From contig NZ_CABVGX010000012.1 in assembly GCF_902497625.1 (NCBI RefSeq), forward strand, positions 1-64,000: a stretch of DNA of 64,000 bases, read 5' to 3'. The DNA is from Pseudomonas fluorescens. GTDB taxonomy: Bacteria; Pseudomonadota; Gammaproteobacteria; Pseudomonadales; Pseudomonadaceae. Below are positions 1 to 9,020 of this stretch, piece after piece; positions within the stretch are counted from its first letter, which is position 1; every line of letters starts with the position of its first letter. The position numbers were made by a program, and so were the translations under genes. The notes under the pieces were generated by a model, which saw nothing but the letters and a program-made list of their open reading frames with translations, had not been told where the DNA came from and made no database searches.

Positions 1-566
1 GCCTCGCGTAGCGCCGCCTCCTTCGCGCGCGTCCGGGTCGTCGCGATCGGAATGGCGCCGACGCTGTTGGCGATCTGGATCGCGGCCAAGCCGACGCTGC
101 TCGAAGCCGCCGTGATGATCACCGCATCACCGCGCTTGAGTTGGGCAATCTCGATCAGTGCGCCATAGGCGGTCAGATACTGCATCCAGATCGCCGCCCC
201 CTTCACCGCGCCGACGCCCGCCGGCCGCTTCAGAACCCCCGTGGCCGGCACGATCGCCTGCTCGGCATAGACGCCAAACTTGTTCATGGAAAAAGCCGGA
301 ATCACGCTGACCGCTTCGCCAACCTCGAAGCCGTGAACGCCGCTGCCCAGCGCCTCGACGATGCCGGAAGCTTCGTAGCCGAGCCGGGCCGGCAGATGCG
401 TCGGCTCCAGGTACACACCCGAGCGGAACATGGCTTCCGCGCGATTCAGGCCGATCGCCTCGACGCGGATGCGCAGCTCGCCGGAGCCCGGAGCGCCAAC
501 TTCGAGCTCTTCGATCTGCAAGACTTCGGGGCCGCCGATCTGATGAAAACGGACAACACGGGTCAT
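1..566 (-). CDS. Zinc-type alcohol dehydrogenase / quinone oxidoreductase-like protein (partial, 3' end outside window)
   Basis: The reverse strand is open from the ATG at 566 to the window edge, giving the first 188 residues of a medium-chain dehydrogenase/reductase (MDR). The N-terminal GroES-like fold is recognisable: LNRAE near residue 40 and a GYEASGIV segment near 63. The Rossmann part starts with AASSSVG at 153-159, the nucleotide-binding loop of quinone oxidoreductase-like members. No catalytic zinc cysteine/histidine set is visible in the N-terminal part, which fits the zinc-less quinone oxidoreductase branch. A strong ribosome-binding site (GAAGGAG, reverse complement of 573-579) sits just before the ATG. 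The gene looks more G/C-rich at third positions than the catabolic genes to its right. The substrate is unknown. Confidence 0.85.
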   Translation of the reverse strand, partial: MTRVVRFHQIGGPEVLQIEELEVGAPGSGELRIRVEAIGLNRAEAMFRSGVYLEPTHLPARLGYEASGIVEALGSGVHGFEVGEAVSVIPAFSMNKFGVYAEQAIVPATGVLKRPAGVGAVKGAAIWMQYLTAYGALIEIAQLKRGDAVIITAASSSVGLAAIQIANSVGAIPIATTRTRAKEAALRE

Positions 567-819
567 TTTGGGTCTCCTTCTATTGAGGGATGGGAGCAGC
601 GAGCCAGCCCTTGGCTGGCGCAGGTTAGCCGCCCCGCGCGTTACAACGTCGCTTCGGTCTGTGTGTCCGGTGCGTGGCTACTTCACGGACATGCAAATGC
701 TATTCGCCATATATAGATTTGTAAATATGTAATTTTAATAATTTTATGCCCGTCCCTGCTCCCCCTATCTACGCTGCCTATGAACTCTCCCTGTCGAAAA
801 AAATGCTGCCATCCGCTAA

Positions 820-1000
820 GTGCGCCACGGCGTGGTTCGCTCTTCGCCGGTCATCTGGGTCGCCTATGTAATCATGCCGTTATTTGCGCTCGCCAATGCC
901 GGCGTAAGCCTTGATGGCGTCAATCTGGCCAATGAAGGCTCTTTGACGGTCATGCTCGGTGTGTCGTTGGCACTGCTCCTGGGCGCAAGAGCGCCAGCTA
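820..1000 (+). pseudogene. nhaA: Na+/H+ antiporter NhaA remnant
   Basis: About 55 codons read as a late segment of Nha[20 protein letters not shown] followed by a second hydrophobic stretch ending in LALLLG. NhaA proteins are normally near 390 residues, so both ends are missing. No credible start codon or ribosome-binding site precedes it, and similarity ends abruptly around 1000, where unrelated sequence leads into a chrA fragment. It is a decayed piece left by rearrangement and has no expected function. Confidence 0.7.
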
Positions 1001-1081
1001 TTCAGCCCAGCAGGTTTGCCTCACTCGGACGGCCGGGTACCTGGCAAACCTTCGGCTACTTTCATGCACGAAGGCAAACGC

Positions 1082-1342
1082 ATGACAAACACCCACACTG
1101 ACCACCACAGCCCGTGGTCTGTCTTTCTCATCTTTCTGCGCCTTGGACTGAGCTCCTTCGGCGGCCCCATCGTGCACTTAGGCTATTTCCGTGACGAGTT
1201 CGTCACACGACGGCGCTGGTTGTCCGAACGCAGTTATGCAGACTTGTTGGCACTGTGCCAATTCCTGCCAGGGCCTGCAAGCAGTCAGATCTGGATGTTA
1301 TCGATCGGTGCCAAAACCATGTACTGGCCGGATCTCGGGTGA
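1082..1342 (+). pseudogene. chrA: Chromate transporter ChrA, N-terminal fragment
   Basis: From the ATG at 1082 the frame encodes the first third of the first CHR domain: a short hydrophilic lead, FLRLGLSSFGGP, then HLGYFRDEFVTRRRWLSE and LALCQFLPGPASSQ. These are hallmark ChrA motifs. After SSQ the sequence leaves the family and stops at 1342. ChrA proteins are usually about 400 residues with two CHR domains, so this is a truncated remnant. It abuts an nhaA fragment and a transposase fragment, which points to transposition or recombination as the cause. Confidence 0.75.
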
Positions 1343-1552
1343 GACGTCACTACCTGTATCATGATTACGCCGAAGAAAAGAAGCGCGCTTGGAACCTGCT
1401 GGGTGATCGACCCAGTGCAGTTTTGTCCTCCACTTACGATCATCAACCGACCGAATCAATGATGTCTTTTCCAGCGTACGCCGCCACTGGATCACTACCA
1501 CTTTCATAAGCCGGCATCATTAGTGCTGAGTTCTCATAGATTCGTAGATTAC

Positions 1553-1790
1553 GTCCATGCAGCGACCCAGCACTTCATTAAACAACCAGCGAAAGAGATC
1601 GCTGTCGCGAAAACGGCCGTGTGGATTTTTAAAACGTCGAATGATTGGGTATTTCATCTTCAAGGCTCAACCGGCAGAACCAGCGATACGCCATATTCAA
1701 TGGGCCTTCGCACAATCGCGGCTCTGAGCGAATGCCGTAGCAATAGCCCACGTCCAGCATGCAGATCATCAGTTCAAGATCAATCGACGG
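1553..1790 (-). pseudogene. IS1182-family transposase fragment, frameshifted
   Basis: On the reverse strand the frame from about 1790 gives DLELMICMLDVGYCYGIRSE, then MAYRWFCRLSLED and PNHSTF. This is a typical N-terminal block of IS1182/IS5-type transposases. At a run of T and A near 1648-1655 the frame is broken by a one-base change. The next frame continues with GRFRDSDLFRWLF and EVLGRCMD, as expected for the family. No intact ends, terminal repeats or DDE domain remain. It is a relic beside the nhaA and chrA remnants. Confidence 0.7.
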
Positions 1791-1799
1791 ACAGACGGC

Positions 1800-2148
1800 C
1801 TATCTAGCTATAGAAATCCGCGAGAAGCGGACATCTAGCGTGAAATCCACGACTGCCATTCTTGGGTCGTGTTTCCCCCGGAACTCGTACCAGAGCCAGT
1901 CAAAACTTTGTGGGATAACACATCCAGACAGTGCTCACAGTTTCCTTGGGTGTCCCAGGATCGCGCGTGGATATCGACTGTACTGACCGTGCTAACAAGC
2001 AAGGTCAAGCTCCTGCAAAACCTTCCCCCCACTAAGTAGTGGGGTGCAGCCGCGAGGGGGGGGGGCTGAGCAGAAGACCCACAGTGACCGCGCACGGGTC
2101 CTGGGGTTAAGCCTGATGTTGGCACGCAGGGCTGGGGCGAACGCAACG
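1800..2148. other. Intergenic stretch without a supported gene; one short dyad
   Basis: No gene is supported between the transposase relic and the porin stop codon. The only structure noticed is a dyad at 2027-2044 (CCCCACTA, AG, TAGTGGGG) about 105 bases beyond the porin stop, without a T-run on either strand. It could be a weak hairpin or part of a mobile-element end. Confidence 0.4.
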
Positions 2149-3411
2149 CTATAGGAGCTTCCAGGTATAACTGAGGACGACGCGATACTCGTCAATATCA
2201 GTTCTGTAATTAGACCGCGCTACCGCGTCGCGAAGCCTGATGCCGAATCCCTTGACAGGCCCGCTCTGGAAAACATAAGACATATCGATATCGCGTTCGC
2301 TGTCTTTACCTTCATAGCCGCGCCCTGTCTCAACGTTGTTCCCCACGACGTATCTAGTCGAAAACAGCAGGCCCGGTACCCCCACCGCCGCAAAGTCATA
2401 GTCGTAACGCACCTGATAAGACACCTCGTCTTGTGATGAAAAGTCATAAGTGGGCAGTTCATTGGCCAAGGGCGCAATATTGGCGAACACCCGGGGGAAC
2501 GCGGTGTCACCGTACATTCTTTGGTACCCTACGGTCACAGCATGCCCGGACCTTGCCACCCCGAGTGTGCCATACAGAGCGCGGTTATCGACCTTCCCGA
2601 TTAGGTGATCACCATCTTCAACAGCATCATACTGTGCCAACGTACCGCTTAGTGACCAACGCCCCACTAACTGCTTATGCTTAATGCCAACATAACTCTG
2701 CCGGTAAATGTCCTCCAGTTGGGCGTACCAACCACTGACGGTGGTACGTGACTCATTAAAACTATAGTCACCCCCCATATAATTAAAGGCATCACTGGGC
2801 GACGCGCGTTGCGGGATATAGCCCAACATGGCGATCAATTTTTCGTCCCCGGCTTCATTTCGAAGGCTAGTCGATTTGATACGCCCGCCTTGAAGGGTCA
2901 GTCCAGCAAGTTCGCTACTGGAAAAGGAGACACCCTGATAGGATGGTGGAAGCAACCGAATGTCGCTGAAGGGCAACACGGGAATGTCGGGTTGAAGTTC
3001 ACCCAGTCTCAGCTCGGTTTTAGAAAACCTGGCTTTTAAGGTTGGCCCCAAACGACTGTAATCGTCGGCAGGGGCCCCGCTATCCTTGATAGACAGCAAG
3101 CCCGTCCCTACCCGCCCACGGCCACTATCGAGTTTGAGACCCAAGGTGGCAACAGCATCGATACCAAACCCAACAGTACCTGGGGTATAACCGGATTTGA
3201 AATTAAGAATGAAGCCTTGAGCCCACTCTTCAGCCTTGGGTTTCTCGGTCCCACGAATATCTAAGTAGTTGCGTTGAAAGTAGTAATTTCTGGCTTGCAG
3301 TGTAGCGGTTGAATCTTTAAAAAAATCCGAATCCTCAGCCCATGCCAAGCCCGGCGCACAAAAATACAGTAACGCCGGCCACACGAGTGGCGCGCAATTT
3401 TTGTTGTTCAC
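2149..3411 (-). CDS. OprD-family outer-membrane porin
   Basis: A 420-residue protein with a typical signal peptide ending in AWA at residues 23-25. The mature N-terminus, DSDFFKDSTATLQARNYYF, is the standard OprD opening, followed by the EWAQGFILNFKSGYT and GFGIDAVATLGLKLD strands. OprD-family porins are 18-stranded monomeric channels. Members next to aromatic catabolic genes usually take up benzoate-type acids. Its place downstream of the 3-hydroxybenzoate/gentisate genes on the same strand suggests it is the outer-membrane gate for that substrate. A 104-base gap to the hydroxylase gene leaves room for its own promoter. Confidence 0.9.
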   Translation of the reverse strand: MNNKNCAPLVWPALLYFCAPGLAWAEDSDFFKDSTATLQARNYYFQRNYLDIRGTEKPKAEEWAQGFILNFKSGYTPGTVGFGIDAVATLGLKLDSGRGRVGTGLLSIKDSGAPADDYSRLGPTLKARFSKTELRLGELQPDIPVLPFSDIRLLPPSYQGVSFSSSELAGLTLQGGRIKSTSLRNEAGDEKLIAMLGYIPQRASPSDAFNYMGGDYSFNESRTTVSGWYAQLEDIYRQSYVGIKHKQLVGRWSLSGTLAQYDAVEDGDHLIGKVDNRALYGTLGVARSGHAVTVGYQRMYGDTAFPRVFANIAPLANELPTYDFSSQDEVSYQVRYDYDFAAVGVPGLLFSTRYVVGNNVETGRGYEGKDSERDIDMSYVFQSGPVKGFGIRLRDAVARSNYRTDIDEYRVVLSYTWKLL

Positions 3412-3515
3412 GATTTCACCCTTTTTATTTTTATAGAATGATCATTGCGTGCAGCTGAAAGCGACGATCAACCCGGCAACTGAGCACCGTTGAATAATTG
3501 ATCGTCACTGGATTT

Positions 3516-4691
3516 CTAAATTACCGCGTCATACAACCAAGAGAGACCGGCATACGCCTGTTCAGGAGTACGGGTGCCGAGCATGTTGTTACGTAGTTCG
3601 GCCGCAACTCCCTCGGCGTGGTAGAACTCACCATGAACACGTGCCATGACCTGACAACGGCCCGTGCGAAGGTATCGGCGAGCCTGATAGGCTTTAAAAG
3701 CCGACTCAAAATCACCCTGACACTTTTCGATCTCCTGTGCGAGTACGACGCCATCCTCCATCGCCATACACGCCCCTTGTGCAAGGTATTGCAACATGGG
3801 ATGCGCTGCATCGCCCAGAAGTGTGGTACGTCCCTGACTCCAGTTTTTCACGGGTTCACGATCGCACAATACCCACATCCGCCAGCTTTCAATTTTGGAC
3901 AGGAGCGTTTGTACGGTGTCACACGTGCCGGCAAACCGACGGCGTAATTCTTCAGGGTCGCCCTCGGTGTTCCAACCCTCTACATAGCGGTCGCTGTGGA
4001 AGACTGCCACCAGGTTGAATAGTTTTCCACCTCGAAGCGGGTACTGGACCAGGTGGGACTTTGGCCCCCCCCAAAGAATCATCGAGTTGCGTCGAAACTC
4101 AAGCGGCACGTCCTCAATGGGCAACACCGCCCGGTACGCAATGTGCCCGGAGACCACAGGCGCACCGTCACCGACAATTTTCTCTCTGACTTTCGACCAC
4201 AATCCATCTGCGCCAATCAGTGCGCAACCCCGAATGGTTTCACCTTGGTCAGTGGTCACGCATACGGACAGGCCATCATCTTCGTAGCCCACCACTTTTG
4301 TGGCGATCCTGAATTCGACATCAGCGGACTCGCGACACGCGGCCAGAAGAACCGAATGCAGGTCCGCACGATGCACCAAGGCGTAGGGATACTTGAAACG
4401 TTCCCGAAACGCTGCGCCTGTCGGGATGGTGGTAACCATCTCAGCGCTGACACTGTCCATGAAGATCAAATCATCGGGTAACACGGTCAGTTCGCGTACT
4501 TGATCAGCAACGCCGAGCGTCTCCAACACGCGAAAACCGTTAGGGCCCACCTGGATCCCCGCACCGACTTCGCGAAACTCTTCGGCCTGTTCGATCAAGA
4601 GCGTTTTGAAGCCCTTATGTGAGAGTGCCAGCGCTGCTGCCAGACCACCAATGCCCCCCCCAATGATTACAATTGGATCTTGTAGGCTCAT
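3516..4691 (-). CDS. FAD-dependent 3-hydroxybenzoate 6-monooxygenase
   Basis: A 391-residue group A flavin monooxygenase, the usual length for 3-hydroxybenzoate 6-hydroxylase, which makes gentisate with NAD(P)H and O2. The GGGIGG FAD-binding loop is at 11-16, the DG motif (GADGLWSKVR) at 160-169, and the second FAD motif GDAAHPMLQYLAQG begins at 293. HPMLQYLAQGACMA is typical of the 3-hydroxybenzoate/salicylate hydroxylase group. The start overlaps the stop of the upstream hydrolase gene by four bases (ATGA, 4688-4691), so the two are translationally coupled. Gentisate dioxygenase two genes upstream supports the 6-hydroxylating over the 4-hydroxylating type. Confidence 0.85.
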   Translation of the reverse strand: MSLQDPIVIIGGGIGGLAAALALSHKGFKTLLIEQAEEFREVGAGIQVGPNGFRVLETLGVADQVRELTVLPDDLIFMDSVSAEMVTTIPTGAAFRERFKYPYALVHRADLHSVLLAACRESADVEFRIATKVVGYEDDGLSVCVTTDQGETIRGCALIGADGLWSKVREKIVGDGAPVVSGHIAYRAVLPIEDVPLEFRRNSMILWGGPKSHLVQYPLRGGKLFNLVAVFHSDRYVEGWNTEGDPEELRRRFAGTCDTVQTLLSKIESWRMWVLCDREPVKNWSQGRTTLLGDAAHPMLQYLAQGACMAMEDGVVLAQEIEKCQGDFESAFKAYQARRYLRTGRCQVMARVHGEFYHAEGVAAELRNNMLGTRTPEQAYAGLSWLYDAVI

Positions 4692-5545
4692 GACGACACG
4701 ACCTCGACAACAATTTCACCAATCCCTTCAATTCGTGCTTTGATCTGATCACCGTGAACAATGGGACCCACACCTTCGGGCGTTCCGGTGTACAACAAAT
4801 CACCCGGCTCAAGTGTGTAATAGGTCGAGGCGAATTCGATCAGCTCTGCCACGTTCATGATCAAATCCCGAGTATTGGCGTGCTGGCGTTTCTCACCATT
4901 AACCTCCAGCAGCAACTCCAAGCCCTGTGGGTCGCTGAGCTCATCAGCCGTGACAAGCCATGGCCCCAACACCGAGTAAGTGTCCAACGATTTGCGCAAG
5001 CTTCGCTCTTCAGGCCCGCGGATCGTGATGTCCAGGCCAATGCTGTATCCGGCAACATAGGCCAGTGCGTCTTTCGCCTTCACATCCTTGGCACGCTTGC
5101 CAATAACAGCGACTAGCTCGATTTCGTGATCGGTACGGCGCTCTGGAAGATTAATCACAATCGGTTTACTGACACCGATCAGCGAGCTGGTAGCTTTCAG
5201 GAAGAGGCCCGTCTCCTGGATTTTTCGGACATTGGCACGTGTAAACGTCTCCGTGTCTGCGATGGCTTCATCAAGGTGAGCTTGATAGTTGACAGGCGCA
5301 GCCACAATTTTGCCTGGGTTACCGACGGGGCTAAGCAGCTCGACATCGCTTAACTTGAAGACCGCTGCGCTTCCCTTGGCAAGCGAGATTTCGGGGCGTA
5401 GCTCGGCCAGGTTAGCGATCAGCAGGTCATGGCGCGGAAACGGATAACGGGCAGGTGACAAAATACGCAGTGCTTGGGAAACGTCATAGACAATGTCGCC
5501 CTCAATCAGGCCCAAACGGTTATCGTTAAACAGACAAATTTTCAT
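4688..5545 (-). CDS. FAA-family hydrolase, probable maleylpyruvate hydrolase
   Basis: A 285-residue protein of the fumarylacetoacetate hydrolase family. The metal site is visible as E141 and E143 (HEIELVAVIG) and D172 (IGLDIT). The ATG at 5545 is chosen because AGGAGA precedes it, it matches the family N-terminus, and it overlaps the dioxygenase stop by four bases. In gentisate operons this enzyme hydrolyses either fumarylpyruvate (after a maleylpyruvate isomerase) or maleylpyruvate directly. No isomerase gene is seen here, while a maleate-hydratase-like pair lies nearby. I therefore infer direct hydrolysis of maleylpyruvate to maleate and pyruvate. Fumarylpyruvate hydrolase is the alternative if an isomerase lies elsewhere. 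Confidence 0.82.
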   Translation of the reverse strand: MKICLFNDNRLGLIEGDIVYDVSQALRILSPARYPFPRHDLLIANLAELRPEISLAKGSAAVFKLSDVELLSPVGNPGKIVAAPVNYQAHLDEAIADTETFTRANVRKIQETGLFLKATSSLIGVSKPIVINLPERRTDHEIELVAVIGKRAKDVKAKDALAYVAGYSIGLDITIRGPEERSLRKSLDTYSVLGPWLVTADELSDPQGLELLLEVNGEKRQHANTRDLIMNVAELIEFASTYYTLEPGDLLYTGTPEGVGPIVHGDQIKARIEGIGEIVVEVVSS

Positions 5546-6588
5546 GGTTTTTCTCCTGGTGTAGTAGTTGCGCTCGGATTGATTTCGCTGCGCCAAAAAC
5601 CGAGGTGTTCTTGCAACGGTCGATCGGAAAAGCTGAACAGTACGCATTGCTCGTCCGCCTCAAAACAACGCCATGCCCAACCCGGAACAACAAATACGTC
5701 GTCCTTGCAGGCTGTCCACGTTTGGTCACCGACCTGAACGCGCAGGCTGCCTTCAACCACGCAGCAAACAGCTCCGTCGGTTTCACGAAAGCTCGTGCCC
5801 TTGAACCCTGCTGGGAACATCTGCATAAAGGCACCCATCGAGCGAATCGGGGACAGCCCATTCGTTGGGTTGGTAAACATCAGTTTGAAACCGTTGCACG
5901 CGTCCCACTCATCGACGAGCGACAACTGTTCAAGCGCTGCACGCGTGCGCGAATAGGGGTAGTGAAAAAGTGGGCTGACGGGGCCGCCGTGGGTGTCGCC
6001 TACAGGTCTCAGGCCAGCGGCGAATCGCGCATTGGAGTCGCCTGTCGGGCGTGTCAGGGCCTGACGTAGATTCGGGTCATCAGCAGAGAAACCGGCGTTG
6101 AGCATTTGCACAACAGGCACATCCAGGCCGTCCAGCCACATCACAGGTTCCGTGCCCTGCGCACCATGGTCATGAAAAACGTTCGTGGGCGTGATGACAA
6201 AGTCACCCGGGTTCATTAGTACCTTTTCGCCATGCACCGTAGTGAACCCACCCTGGCCACTTAAAATCAGTCTTAGCGCAGACGCCGTATGGCGATGACT
6301 GGGGGCGACCTCCCCGGGCAGGATCATTTGAATACCCGCATAGAGGGATGACGTTATCTGCGACTTGCCCCGAAACTTAGGGTTTTCTAGGACAAGCACA
6401 CGGCGCTCCGCATCTTCGGCGGAGATGACCTCACAGGCCATTTTCATATTTTGGCGAATGGTTTCGGCGCGCCAGATTACGGGGTCCGCCGTCTGCTTGG
6501 GCTCGCGCGGGGTAAGCCCGCGCAATACCTCCCAGAGGGGCGTCATGTTGTCATGGGCAATGTGATCTCTAAAGGCATTGTTACTCAC
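5542..6588 (-). CDS. Gentisate 1,2-dioxygenase
   Basis: A 348-residue bicupin dioxygenase, typical in length for gentisate 1,2-dioxygenase, which cleaves gentisate to maleylpyruvate using Fe(II) and O2. The first cupin shows the HxH pair H98/H100 (PSHRHTASALR) and a further H139/H141 (FHDHG). The opening TPLWEVLRGLTPREP and the PVIW segment are family signatures. A second, degenerate cupin lies in the C-terminal half (VVEGSLRVQVGD). The start lies 18 bases from the transporter stop on the same strand, and the end overlaps the hydrolase start. It is therefore the second gene of a transporter-dioxygenase-hydrolase-hydroxylase operon. Confidence 0.92.
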   Translation of the reverse strand: MSNNAFRDHIAHDNMTPLWEVLRGLTPREPKQTADPVIWRAETIRQNMKMACEVISAEDAERRVLVLENPKFRGKSQITSSLYAGIQMILPGEVAPSHRHTASALRLILSGQGGFTTVHGEKVLMNPGDFVITPTNVFHDHGAQGTEPVMWLDGLDVPVVQMLNAGFSADDPNLRQALTRPTGDSNARFAAGLRPVGDTHGGPVSPLFHYPYSRTRAALEQLSLVDEWDACNGFKLMFTNPTNGLSPIRSMGAFMQMFPAGFKGTSFRETDGAVCCVVEGSLRVQVGDQTWTACKDDVFVVPGWAWRCFEADEQCVLFSFSDRPLQEHLGFWRSEINPSATTTPGEKP

Positions 6589-6606
6589 AAATATCTCCTT
6601 ACCTAT

Positions 6607-7995
6607 CTATCGAACTTCGTTCAGCCGTGCATCGCTACGGTCTTGGTTTGCGGTCCGTGCGATGTGGCGACGGACGAGGGTCAGCGCGACAAAAAGAATC
6701 AACATCATGGCTGCTATAAAACCGAAGAACCGAGTGCCTGTGCTGGCAAGAATCCAGGGGCCGATGAAAGCGCTCAGCACCGCGCCCAGCCGTCCGAAAG
6801 CTGCGGGCAAACCGACGCCACTTGCACGCATTGAGGTAGGGAATATCTGCGCCGCCAGCACGAATAGGATTGCTTGTGTGCCCGGTACGCAGAGGCCGAG
6901 CAGCAGCAGGCTAACGGTGATGATAGGGAGCGAATTCGCAGCAGGTTGCAACGGCGTTACCATCAGCGCAGCGCAGCAGGCCAACGCCCCCGCCGCCATG
7001 CAGAGCATGGTTTTGCGCGAACCGAAGCGACTGAACAGCCAGCCGCCGCCCACCCCTCCAATCAGGCCACCGAGGCTGAACAACGCCATACTTGCGCTGG
7101 ACATACTGACGCTGTAACCGGCCTCGACGAACAGGGAGGGGGACCAGGTAAACATGAGGTAGCTAGACAGAATCACGGTAAAGAAAGCGACCGCCAGAAC
7201 CCGTGTGTCGCCGGCATATTCGCTGGCCATTAACGTTCGCACCGAAGCCTTCTTGACTGCAGCCGCTTCGCCGCTGTCCTCCAACGTGGTGGTCAATGAC
7301 ACCGCATGCCCCAGGTGGCGAATGATGTTCAGGCACGCTGCCGGCTTGATGCCGCGCGCCACCAGAAATCTCAGCGACTCTGGGACGCCAATGATCAGCG
7401 TCAGCGCGACGATCAACGGCGCACACCCCGCAATCACGAAAAAACTGCGCCAGCCAAGGGCAGGAAGAATTTGCGCCCCTAACAGGCCAACGACAATACC
7501 GCCAAAAGGCAACGCGCTCATCCCGATGGCGAGGGCAAGGCTGCGCCGGCGCAAAGGTGTGTACTCAGCCAGCATTGCCGTGACGTTAGGCATGGCTGCT
7601 CCCATGCCCAACGATGCAATCACTCGGCAGACGCCCAGAAAGACGATGTCATCGGCGAGCGCGCCCAATAACGTCATCAGGCCAAACGTTACGCTGGACG
7701 CGATGAGGGTCCATTTTCTGCCGATGCGGTCGCCCAACAGGCCCCCGAGGGCCGTCCCCAGTGCCATGGCCACGAAACTGAATCCAAGCACCGGTGCAAA
7801 GGCTGCGCGGCTGATACCCCATTCGGCTGAAATGGAGGACAGCGACAGGCTAAGCACCTGCGCGTCCACGCCATCGAACACCATGACGAGGGCGACCAAG
7901 AAGAGAATTCGCTTTTGATAGGACGTCCACTCTCCGTGATCGAGAATAGGGGCGATGTCGAGGACGGGGGACGATGGCTGCGCTAGCTGGCTCAT
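6607..7995 (-). CDS. MFS aromatic acid:H+ symporter (AAHS family)
   Basis: A 462-residue, 12-helix major facilitator. The start at 7995 (MSQLAQP) is preferred over a longer frame because a GAGGG-type site precedes it and the frame further upstream crosses the promoter. AAHS signatures include MVFDGVDAQVLSL in helix 1, the GDRIGRKW loop between helices 2 and 3, GLGMGAAMPN, and the VPESLRFL segment after helix 6. The D in the first helix is typical of proton-coupled benzoate transporters. As the promoter-proximal gene of the operon it probably imports 3-hydroxybenzoate or gentisate. Confidence 0.88.
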   Translation of the reverse strand: MSQLAQPSSPVLDIAPILDHGEWTSYQKRILFLVALVMVFDGVDAQVLSLSLSSISAEWGISRAAFAPVLGFSFVAMALGTALGGLLGDRIGRKWTLIASSVTFGLMTLLGALADDIVFLGVCRVIASLGMGAAMPNVTAMLAEYTPLRRRSLALAIGMSALPFGGIVVGLLGAQILPALGWRSFFVIAGCAPLIVALTLIIGVPESLRFLVARGIKPAACLNIIRHLGHAVSLTTTLEDSGEAAAVKKASVRTLMASEYAGDTRVLAVAFFTVILSSYLMFTWSPSLFVEAGYSVSMSSASMALFSLGGLIGGVGGGWLFSRFGSRKTMLCMAAGALACCAALMVTPLQPAANSLPIITVSLLLLGLCVPGTQAILFVLAAQIFPTSMRASGVGLPAAFGRLGAVLSAFIGPWILASTGTRFFGFIAAMMLILFVALTLVRRHIARTANQDRSDARLNEVR

Positions 7996-8044
7996 GATGG
8001 AACCCTCACACCTTAAGGTGTTTTGTATTATTTGTTGTAATACG

Positions 8045-8073
8045 ATAATTATGTTTTTTCCAAAAAGTGTCAA
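8045..8073 (-). promoter_or_regulatory. Sigma70-type promoter of the 3-hydroxybenzoate/gentisate operon
   Basis: The reverse strand reads a perfect -35 box TTGACA (8073-8068), a 17-base spacer, then AATTAT (8050-8045) as -10. It lies about 50 bases before the transporter start. The operator-like motif 8074-8105 directly abuts the -35 side, the position expected for an activator of the IclR type. Confidence 0.65.
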
Positions 8074-8105
8074 CGCTTTTATCTTATGGCGCTATTTTTG
8101 TTTTT
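8074..8105. promoter_or_regulatory. Operator-like motif, copy 1 (shared with 11164-11195)
   Basis: This 32-base stretch matches 11164-11195 at 28 positions, including CGCTTTTATC and GCGCTATTTTTG. It lies between the divergent transporter and IclR genes, directly upstream of the TTGACA box. The other copy has the same orientation relative to the maleate hydratase operon. It is the best candidate binding site for the IclR protein encoded at 8209-9006. Confidence 0.65.
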
Positions 8106-8208
8106 ACTCACCTCGTGGTCGAGCTTGGCGGTAACATGCGGGCTCCGTCAAGCACACCTTTCTAAGGGGGCAGGGTTGATAAAGCAGCAGGTAACCGGCG
8201 CGTCAGCC

Positions 8209-9006
8209 ATGCAAGTCTCAGGCGCAGAAGATCCCAAAGGCAGCTCCCAGGATCGCTTGATGCGCCTGCTCGAATTGTTCAGTGGAGACAGCAAATCTGA
8301 TTGGTCTGTGGACGAAGCGGCGATCGAGTTAGGACTATCGGCGAGCCATACGTACCGTTACTTTCGAACCCTGTCGGGTGCCGGATACATCAGCGCCTTT
8401 ACCCCGGGGCGCTACGTGCTGGGCCCAGCAATCATCGCGTTGGATAGAAAAATGCGGTTGGGTGATCCGATGATCCAGGCTGCAAGGTTGGTCATGGGTG
8501 ACATGCTGAATGCGGCCCCCGCTGACAGCATCGCGATTTTATGCCGGTACTTCCAAGAGCACGTCATGTGCGTGCATGAGGAGTTCACCACCCGTTTCAA
8601 GCAAGACATCAGCTATGAGCGCGGCCTCCCAAGGCCCCTTTACCAAGGCGCAGCCTCAAAGGTCATCCTGGCGCACCTGCCATTGCGCCAGGTCAAACCC
8701 TACTACGAAGGCGTAACGGGCGAATTCGAGCGCTTTGGCCTTGGGGCCAATTGGGCGCAAGTCAAGCAGACACTGAGATCGCTGAGAAACGAGTCCGTAG
8801 TCATCACTTCAGGCGAATTGGGCAATAGCGCTGCGGGTATTTCAGCCGCCGTTTTTGACGATAAACGGGTGATCGGCAGCATCAGCATCGTGATACCCGT
8901 CGTCGATGCCTCCCCGGAAGTCAGAACACTGCTCGCGCCTATTGTTGCGAAGGCCGGGGCCGAGATGACGCAGAAAATGACGGTGTTGGCGTCTTCTGGA
9001 TCATGA
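8209..9006 (+). CDS. IclR-family transcriptional regulator
   Basis: About 265 residues: an N-terminal winged helix-turn-helix (SVDEAAIELGLSASHTYRYFRTLSGAGYI) and a C-terminal IclR effector domain with GLPRPLYQGAASKVILAHLP. It is divergent from the gentisate operon and ends 14 bases from the end of the maleate hydratase small-subunit gene. The start is not certain. The ATG at 8209 lacks a clear ribosome-binding site. A TTG at 8176 in the same frame has AAGGGGG five bases upstream and would add 11 residues. IclR proteins in such settings commonly act as substrate-responsive activators. Effector identity (3-hydroxybenzoate, gentisate or maleate) is not shown. Confidence 0.85.
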   Translation: MQVSGAEDPKGSSQDRLMRLLELFSGDSKSDWSVDEAAIELGLSASHTYRYFRTLSGAGYISAFTPGRYVLGPAIIALDRKMRLGDPMIQAARLVMGDMLNAAPADSIAILCRYFQEHVMCVHEEFTTRFKQDISYERGLPRPLYQGAASKVILAHLPLRQVKPYYEGVTGEFERFGLGANWAQVKQTLRSLRNESVVITSGELGNSAAGISAAVFDDKRVIGSISIVIPVVDASPEVRTLLAPIVAKAGAEMTQKMTVLASSGS

Positions 9007-9020
9007 AATACACAACGCCG

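Noticed and set aside
141..716. Plus-strand frame of 191 codons
   Set aside because: It is antisense to the clear MDR gene on the reverse strand and has no family signature or ribosome-binding site.
2027..2044. Dyad after the porin as a terminator
   Set aside because: No T-run on either strand and more than 100 bases from the stop codon.
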